The notes under the pieces: model-generated
Told to the model about the DNA's origin: nothing
Databases searched by the model: none
What the model saw: only the letters and a program-made list of their open reading frames with translations
NCBI GenBank assembly: GCA_963556195.1
Contig: OY744537.1
Location: 18,327,774 to 18,391,773 of the forward strand
Length of the DNA: 64,000 nucleotides
Direction: 5' to 3'
Origin: Sepiola atlantica
Lineage: Eukaryota > Mollusca > Cephalopoda > Sepiida > Sepiolidae
Program-made: the position numbers and the translations under genes
Shown: positions 57,940 through 64,000 of the stretch, in pieces
How positions within the stretch are numbered: the first letter of the stretch is position 1
Layout of the letters: every line of letters begins with the position of its first letter

Positions 57940-59265
57940 ATGCCATAAAACAGATGAGAAAATCCTTTTTTATTGCATTTCAGTATAAAATAACCTGAAA
58001 AGGTTTGATACGCCAGATAACAAATGATAGAAGTTTTGGTTTTTTTATTGTGTTAACAAACCAAATCTAAACACACACATACATATTAATCCTGTCTCAA
58101 CAGAGAATAAGGATTTAATGAGCCAAAAAGGAAAAGTACAGAAATGCAACCAATGTATGCATTGTATGAACTGCAGTAGAAATATACAGATGACATCTAA
58201 AAAAAAAAAATGGCCACGATATTATTTCCTCCACATCCTCTTACCTACTTTTCTCTATTCATTCTTGATCTATATGTTCAGATTTTTTTCCCCTTCAAGC
58301 ACCACAATGGAACAAACAAAAAAAATAAATAAATAAAATAATAATAATCTGGTCTCTATTACAAGACAATAGTCTTTGCTGACCTCGAAAAGGCAAATGA
58401 CAAATCCTAATATGATTTATGAGATAGACGAACAATAAAAGGTAACAGACATACAAACACAAACATTTGGAAACTCTATATAAAAAAAAATGGTTCCTAA
58501 TATCAGAAAGTGAAAACGTGAGAATGTGTAAACACAAGTTCTTCAGGTTTTTCTTTAAATTCTTTCATTTATTCATAAATTTGACTCATACCATGAGGAA
58601 GCTCTCATTGAAACGTTCGCTATCTGAGCCAATAAAGAACCTTTAACGATTTGAATATCTATATAATAATACACTAAAACACGTCATGTTCGTATGTACG
58701 TTATCACTTTTCACACACATTAAAAAATGAGATCGTCCAATCAGCAAAGATATTAATTGGTGATTAATCTGATGTCGCTAATGCAAATGATTCCGCCTTC
58801 AACCATTTTAAAATGAATCGTTCCAAAATCAAATTATGTCATTTCGTCGACTAAAACAGTACAATTTTAAGTAAATACATTTCAAGAAATGACATTCGTT
58901 TTATTGATTTGAAAAATATTTGGTAAGAAGGCAGAAGCTATTTATTGTTTGAAAAAGAATTAAATTACTACAATTTTAAATAAATAAATAAAGAAAAAGA
59001 GATATATTCGTTTTATTTATTTAAAGAATGTTTAGCTAACAATGACAATTATTTTTACGGAAGAAGAAAGAGTCATTTCTTCTTAATAGTATCATCCCTG
59101 ACAAACATTTATTGTTTCAAAGCAAGACAAGGTCATGCTAGTCTATGTAATAATATGCTGCTCAGGCAATTTCATGTTCGTAAATATGTTATTAAAGTGC
59201 AAATGTATATTTATAAATTTCATCTGATGTTGCTGTTATGTCGAATGTTAAACTCGAACTAAAAT
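57940..59265. other. Non-coding stretch with a weak tandem repeat
   Basis: No gene. A hammerhead-like word lies at 58592-58618 (CATGAGGAAGCTCTCATTGA, AACG). Two diverged direct repeats occur near 58857-58925 and 58973-59035 (ACAATTTTAARTAAATA...ATTCGTTTTATT). Confidence 0.5.
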
Positions 59266-59267
59266 AC

Positions 59268-59612
59268 ACTTTCTTGGCCTTTTGGCTAAGATCAAAGTGT
59301 AGTATCTGTTCCGATGGATACTGCACTTCATAGATCGGTATTGTCTTGGCCTTCGGGGCTTGATTTCCGCCGGTCTATGGGTCTGATCTGTCCTGTGCAG
59401 TTCTAGGAGGTCTACCCTCCCAGGCTTTACCTCCCCTCTTTGGGGAGGAGTAAGTTAATTGCTTACTGCATGAGGCGCTCCTACCGGGGAATGCCGACGG
59501 GGCTGCCCAGGCAATTTTTAATGGCCGGAGTGCTCACCTTCTCGAGCGCTGGCTTTTCAAATCCCACTTTCTGACCTTGTGTCACATTCTACAGTGTGGG
59601 ACGTAGATAAAT
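59268..59612 (+). mobile_element. U2 snRNA-derived SINE, full architecture
   Basis: Order on plus: U2 head (CTTGGCCTTTTGGCTAAGAT, CAAAGTGTAGTATCTGTTCC), a linker repeating a TTGGCCTTCGGGGCTTGA word, hairpin GCTTTACCTCCCC/GGGGAGG, GGCGCTCCTACCGGGGAATG, CCGACGGGGCTGCCCAGGC, tRNA-like module ATGGCCGGAGTGCTCACC, GGCTTTTCAAATCCC, and a changed tail GACCTTGTGTCACATTCTAC, GTAGATAAATAG. The only full plus-strand copy of this subfamily. Confidence 0.9.
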
Positions 59613-59668
59613 AGCGGCCTTCGGGCTAGGATCAAAGTGTAGTATCTGTTCTATCCAAGGGTGGCACA
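59613..59668 (+). mobile_element. U2 head fragment of another SINE
   Basis: GCGGCCTTCGGGCTAGGATC, AAAGTGTAGTATCTGTTCTA follows directly after the previous element's tail, head-to-tail as in the 19.5 kb pair. The body is absent. Confidence 0.75.
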
Positions 59669-59669
59669 A

Positions 59670-60203
59670 TAATATCGTTGACAATAGAATGGAAATATGT
59701 CACAAACTCCTACAAGAGTTTTGGAGATAGGCCCTCATAGCCAGATATATTCTGAAACCATATCAACCAGAGTATTTAGATAAGTATGTTTAAGTTTGAA
59801 CAAAACTGTTACAATAATAGCGCCGAACGTCCATAGAATAAAAATGTACAAAAGATCAAGAATACAAATTATTATACTACGGCTGAGTGAATTGAAATTT
59901 GTTTCATAAAAGGTTTTATCCTATATATTTTAGTTACACAAAAAACATGCTAAAATATTCCTTAGTTCTGGCATTGAGTTATGTTTGAAAATCATTCAAT
60001 CTTAATTTTTCTAATAAGCCAAATTTTTAATTAACTTCATGTTGATTCACTATTTTGAACACTTCCTTATGGATAATATAGAAGTAAAGAGACTTATTAT
60101 TTTTAGTTATGCAAGAAGAATTTCTTAAAAGATATGTGATAGTTTATTAAATTTCGAATGAATACTGGACGTGGTTGTTATTCAACAGGTCACAGTCAAC
60201 TAT

Positions 60204-60243
<40 letters not shown>

Positions 60244-60400
60244 AGGGGGAAGTAACTCCCACATAGCATTTAGTTAAATGCTTCACCATTGACAATTGAA
60301 CTAGTTCACTTGTCTATATCGCCCCCCCCCCAAAAAAAAAACAAAACAACATTAATGTGTACACATTTATGAGCGATAAAATGTCCAGTAATTTTGGCGA
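59670..60400. other. Non-coding stretch
   Basis: No gene. (GA)n at 60208-60240 and C/A runs near 60322. Confidence 0.55.
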
Positions 60401-60414
60401 GATTCCATAGCCTA

Positions 60415-60495
60415 ACAGTAAGGGTGCCGGATTGCAGTAACTGTGATCGTGTGTTTTGAATCTTGCCAAAATTCAGCCACGCTGAACAGCTGTGG
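60415..60495 (+). repeat. Degenerate tRNA-like SINE head
   Basis: ATAGCCTAACAGTAAGGGTG (A-box-like) and GTGTTTTGAATCTTGCC (B-box-like) at tRNA spacing. Confidence 0.45.
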
Positions 60496-60533
60496 GTAAT
60501 TATTTTATAAATAATATAATTTTATATATATAT

Positions 60534-60728
60534 AAGATAGAAGAAATAAGAGTGATAAACATGTTCGAATGTTCAAATTTATTTCAAAGTTCGCCTTTGA
60601 AAAGCCTTGGCTTAAGGAAAGAATAATAAACACTGGTTTATTACAGAATACACCTTGCATTGAACAATCGAAATTTGAAATAAATTTGGACATTCGAACA
60701 TGTTTATCACTCTTATTTCTTCTATCTT
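60534..60728. mobile_element. Foldback MITE, 55-base arms
   Basis: 60534-60588 and 60674-60728 are reverse complements with very few changes (AAGATAGAAGAAATAAGAGT...). The 85-base centre contains TTTGAAAAGCC-TGGCTTAAGG, which is shared with 63793-63830. Confidence 0.85.
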
Positions 60729-60800
60729 TATAATTGCTCTATCTCGTATATTGAGCTTAACCTTTTCACTATAGGTCCTATTTACTAAAAGTTTACTTTT

Positions 60801-60805
<5 letters not shown>

Positions 60806-60849
<44 letters not shown>

Positions 60850-60875
60850 GTATATATATATATGTATATATATAT
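60806..60875. repeat. (TA)n microsatellite
   Basis: About 70 bases with regular GTA interruptions. Further TA tracts are at 61467-61502, 61723-61754 and 62256-62280. Confidence 0.95.
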
Positions 60876-60879
60876 GTCT

Positions 60880-61452
60880 TCTGAACTTTTTGTGTGATTT
60901 TGCTTTTTCCATGGTTTCATTATTTGCATACACCCTGAATAGACTCTTCACTGTCATATATTGCATCGATAACAAGCAAATTTCCCGCCTGGATAACTTT
61001 TTCATTTTCATTTTGGACTACCAATCACCATCTGGATTGTTTTTAATCGACTTCTTTGACATTTTTCTTGAAATTGTTTTAAACTTTATGACTTGGAGGA
61101 ACTGTATAAGTTTAACAAAAAAGTGCGTTTTGAGCCGATATATTTGATGTTTTATATGTATGATTATGTATTTTTTTAATATATTTTTTATATATTTTCA
61201 AAGCTTAATTTTTATTACTAGCAGTAATGTCATTGTGGTAATGGTCCTCTGAGGAGAAGATTTTCTTAGAAAACTCATGAGTTAAGGACGCAGTATCACT
61301 CCTTGTTTTTGAACTTTAACAAAATCTAATTAATTTCTCATTTTATTATGTTATTCAATTAATATTATTGCTCTATACACTATATTGAGCTTTGTTTTTA
61401 TCCTGATAGTTTACTGGCTAAAGATATTATATATATCTAAAGTATTATCTTA

Positions 61453-61504
<52 letters not shown>

Positions 61505-61717
61505 AGAGAAAGAGAGAGACAGACAGACAGACAATATGCAGAGGTTTTTTTAAAAGAAAACTTGACCAGAGTGCTCAATTACCGGAGCCAGAATCCAATA
61601 ATTTCTAGCCTGCAATGCTGAACAAATATGCTTTGATTTCTTTTGAATCTGGAAACAGTATGACTATGAAATCTCGTGTTTGTTTCTAAACTTACGCCTG
61701 TACCTATTTAAATGATT

Positions 61718-61757
<40 letters not shown>

Positions 61758-62253
61758 TTTCTTTTTGATGTGTTGATGTTTTTTATATTTATAATATAAA
61801 ACTAAAAATAATACATTAATCACTTAAATAATAGTGTCATGGATTCGTCCAAACACTTTAAAATGCAGCAACATTTTTGTAAGTAACGGATAAATTTTTA
61901 TTAGACAGACGAACAGCACAGGTAAAGAATTTTTTTTTTTTTTTTTTTTGTGTCTTAAATAACTAATATAAGTTAGCAAAACATTTATATGGAACAAAAC
62001 GTAGATTTAGTATAAGGAACGTTTATGTTTTTGTCTTTTAAGGGAAGTGGGGTCTGATCAACTCTGCTGGGAAGCCATGAAATTAAATACTGTCTTGTTT
62101 TTAAATTCCCGAAACAGTTTTTCATGGTAAACAACTGATGATCCCTTAAAATAGTGTTAGAAACTAACTAATATAATAACTGTAAAAAATAAATTGACTT
62201 ACATGAGTGATTTTCCACTGGAAGACTTGAGACTATAAGTTTTGTTTTTTTTT

Positions 62254-62284
<31 letters not shown>

Positions 62285-62505
62285 AAAAAAAAATTTTTTT
62301 TATATAGTTTTAATGGTTGAGAAACTTCCGAGACTATATATATATTCGAACTTGTGCCACAAAAAATTGTACAAACTCTTTGGAGAATTATAGATATATT
62401 CTAACATTAAATTTATTGAATTGACAATGGCTGTGACAAATTCGAACATATTTTAATATACTTTTAAAGAAATTTTCATGACTTTTCATGTTTTAAAATA
62501 AGGTG
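60880..62505. other. Non-coding AT-rich stretch
   Basis: A 99-codon plus frame (60848-61147) starts in a microsatellite and has no recognised domain. Otherwise microsatellites and homopolymers. Confidence 0.5.
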
Positions 62506-62510
62506 AATCA

Positions 62511-62581
62511 GAAGAAATAGATTACAAAGCTAACTAAAATAAAATGGATTTATTTTAGTTAGCTTTGTAATCTATTTCTTC
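62511..62581. repeat. Perfect hairpin, 33-base arms
   Basis: Arms 62511-62543 (GAAGAAATAGATTACAAAGC...) and 62549-62581 are exact reverse complements around the loop ATGGA. Confidence 0.95.
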
Positions 62582-62589
62582 ATCTGAAG

Positions 62590-63545
62590 CTCCCAGCATT
62601 CTTGAAGAGGGGGAAGGAGGGGGGACTCTTGTCAGTGAACATAAGCGACAAAGACATACACAGACATGAAAGAAGTGAATAGATAGCCCACAAAAATAAT
62701 TCATACGTGTTTAAAGTTTCTGCTTCCTTCGCCGACGGCCTGCACTCGAAGCCGTACAAAGCAGCAGTAGAAGTTTTAGATATCGATATTTTATACTACT
62801 TGACATTTTTTGTGATTCAGATATAAATATACCTGATCATATATCGCCATTAAAGAAGCATTACAATTTTCAGTTTCAGAGAAGCCATATTAAAAGTTAA
62901 TATGAAGATGGATTTAACAGCATCAAATCGCCGCAAACCTCAGGATTTCACTTCCACAGTTAACCGAGTGACTGTCTAATTCATTAGTGAGGGGAAAATA
63001 ATCAATATTATCTTGCCTAGGTCCATCAGGACACTTTCACAGCAGTCTTCTTTATTACTGGTAATAAGGGTGTCTATTTACTTCTTTCATGTCTGTGTAT
63101 ATTAGATGAAGAATGTTTCAGAAAGAACCCACTAAAGGTCCAGAGAGACGGAATCAACAACGAGCAATACAATGGAGTACCCCCCCTCCCCCTCCGCTAC
63201 CCTCATATATAACACGTGATGTTTAAGGCCAGTTTCATATGCAGAATCTAACAAAGAAGAGAAATGAGAAAAGGAAGAAATAACTTATAATCAGAATGTC
63301 CAAGTCTAAAACAAACACTGGCACCCAACTTTCTTTCCATTGGGTAAAAACGATTCCCCCTGAAGAAGGTTGAGAAAATACATTAGCCAAAATGGAGGGA
63401 CAAAACCAATATGGATACAAATAGTTGTTCAAACAACTTAAAGGATAATGATATTGGCTCAGAGCGGAATCTTAGAAAATATTTGTAAAAATATATATTG
63501 GATGAAACTCTACAAACCACAAACAAATCATGTGTGGATTATGTG
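62590..63545. other. Non-coding stretch
   Basis: No gene recognised. A weak hammerhead-family word (CCTGAAGAAGGTTGAGAAAA) lies near 63360-63378. Confidence 0.5.
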
Positions 63546-63547
63546 TG

Positions 63548-63669
<122 letters not shown>

Positions 63670-63792
63670 GTAAGTCAATGAAAATTGATAAGACCTGCAA
63701 ATGGAAGCAAATCGATATCTTCAATTGTTCAAAACAAGGAGCAGTTTAGTTAATAAAAAACATTTAATTTTCTTCTCTTTCATTCCTTAAAC

Positions 63793-63830
63793 CAGGCTTT
63801 TCAAAGATTAAAATCTTATCATCAGAGGAA
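63793..63830 (-). ncRNA. Hammerhead-like motif
   Basis: Minus strand CCTCTGATGATAAGATTTTA, ATCTTTGAAAAGCC: CTGATGA, stem AAGAT/ATCTT, GAAA. Stem position is shifted by one base on each side from the canonical layout. Confidence 0.4.
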
Positions 63831-63921
63831 AAATTATGATTGATAAGTTGACAGGATAGGACTGTCAAAGTTTCAAATTTGAACGAGTTTTAAAATTTTT
63901 TTTTACCTTTTAGTTATAATT

Positions 63922-63957
<36 letters not shown>

Positions 63958-64000
63958 TGAAGAAAAACAGTTTTAATAAAATCCGAAAAATATAGAAAAT

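Noticed and set aside
59268..59330. Functional U2 snRNA gene
   Set aside because: Only the first ~45 bases resemble U2. The later U2 stems and Sm-site region are absent and a SINE body follows.

Overview
Organism and character. This is AT-rich metazoan nuclear DNA with no complete protein-coding gene. It consists almost entirely of decayed transposable elements, SINEs, foldback elements and (TA)n, (GA)n and (GACA)n microsatellites. The 3' end of one LINE family (a reverse-transcriptase C-terminus running into a short spacer and a GAT-type microsatellite tail) and the overall repeat style suggest a cephalopod mollusc, probably octopus-like. That assignment is an inference, because no marker gene is present.

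Layout. Bases 1-12393 are repeated in the same orientation at 27201-38816, with roughly 1-3% mismatch by eye. The two copies differ by clean transposon insertions: a hAT-type MITE only in the first copy, and one mariner-type MITE in each copy at different places and in opposite orientations, each facing an exact empty site in the partner. This is either a segmental duplication or two haplotypes assembled in series. Bases 12394-27200 hold LINE fragments, a pair of tandem U2-derived SINEs inserted in a LINE, palindromes, a CRE-motif cluster and a possible coding exon on the minus strand. Bases 38817-49500 hold a third copy of a Tigger/pogo-like element, a second hAT MITE, a mariner remnant, a possible coding exon on the plus strand, a tandem and inverted array, LINE tails and an 870-base purine tract. 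Bases 49500-64000 hold U2- and 5S-derived SINEs, a Penelope-like element fragment and several hairpins.

What is most notable. (1) A SINE family has the 5' end of U2 snRNA as its head, a GC-rich body and, in some copies, a tRNA-like module. (2) A second SINE family has a 5S rRNA head. (3) The U2 SINEs and a tRNA-headed SINE share a 3' tail, which points to a common LINE partner. (4) A dispersed family of hammerhead-ribozyme-like cores (CTGANGA, short stem, GAAA) occurs many times, often once in each arm of a foldback element. A Penelope-like element, a group known to carry hammerhead motifs, lies in the same window.

Limits. All assignments come from reading the sequence. No alignment, folding or database search was run. 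Identities and boundaries are by eye, and element ends are good to a few bases only where a target-site duplication is stated.
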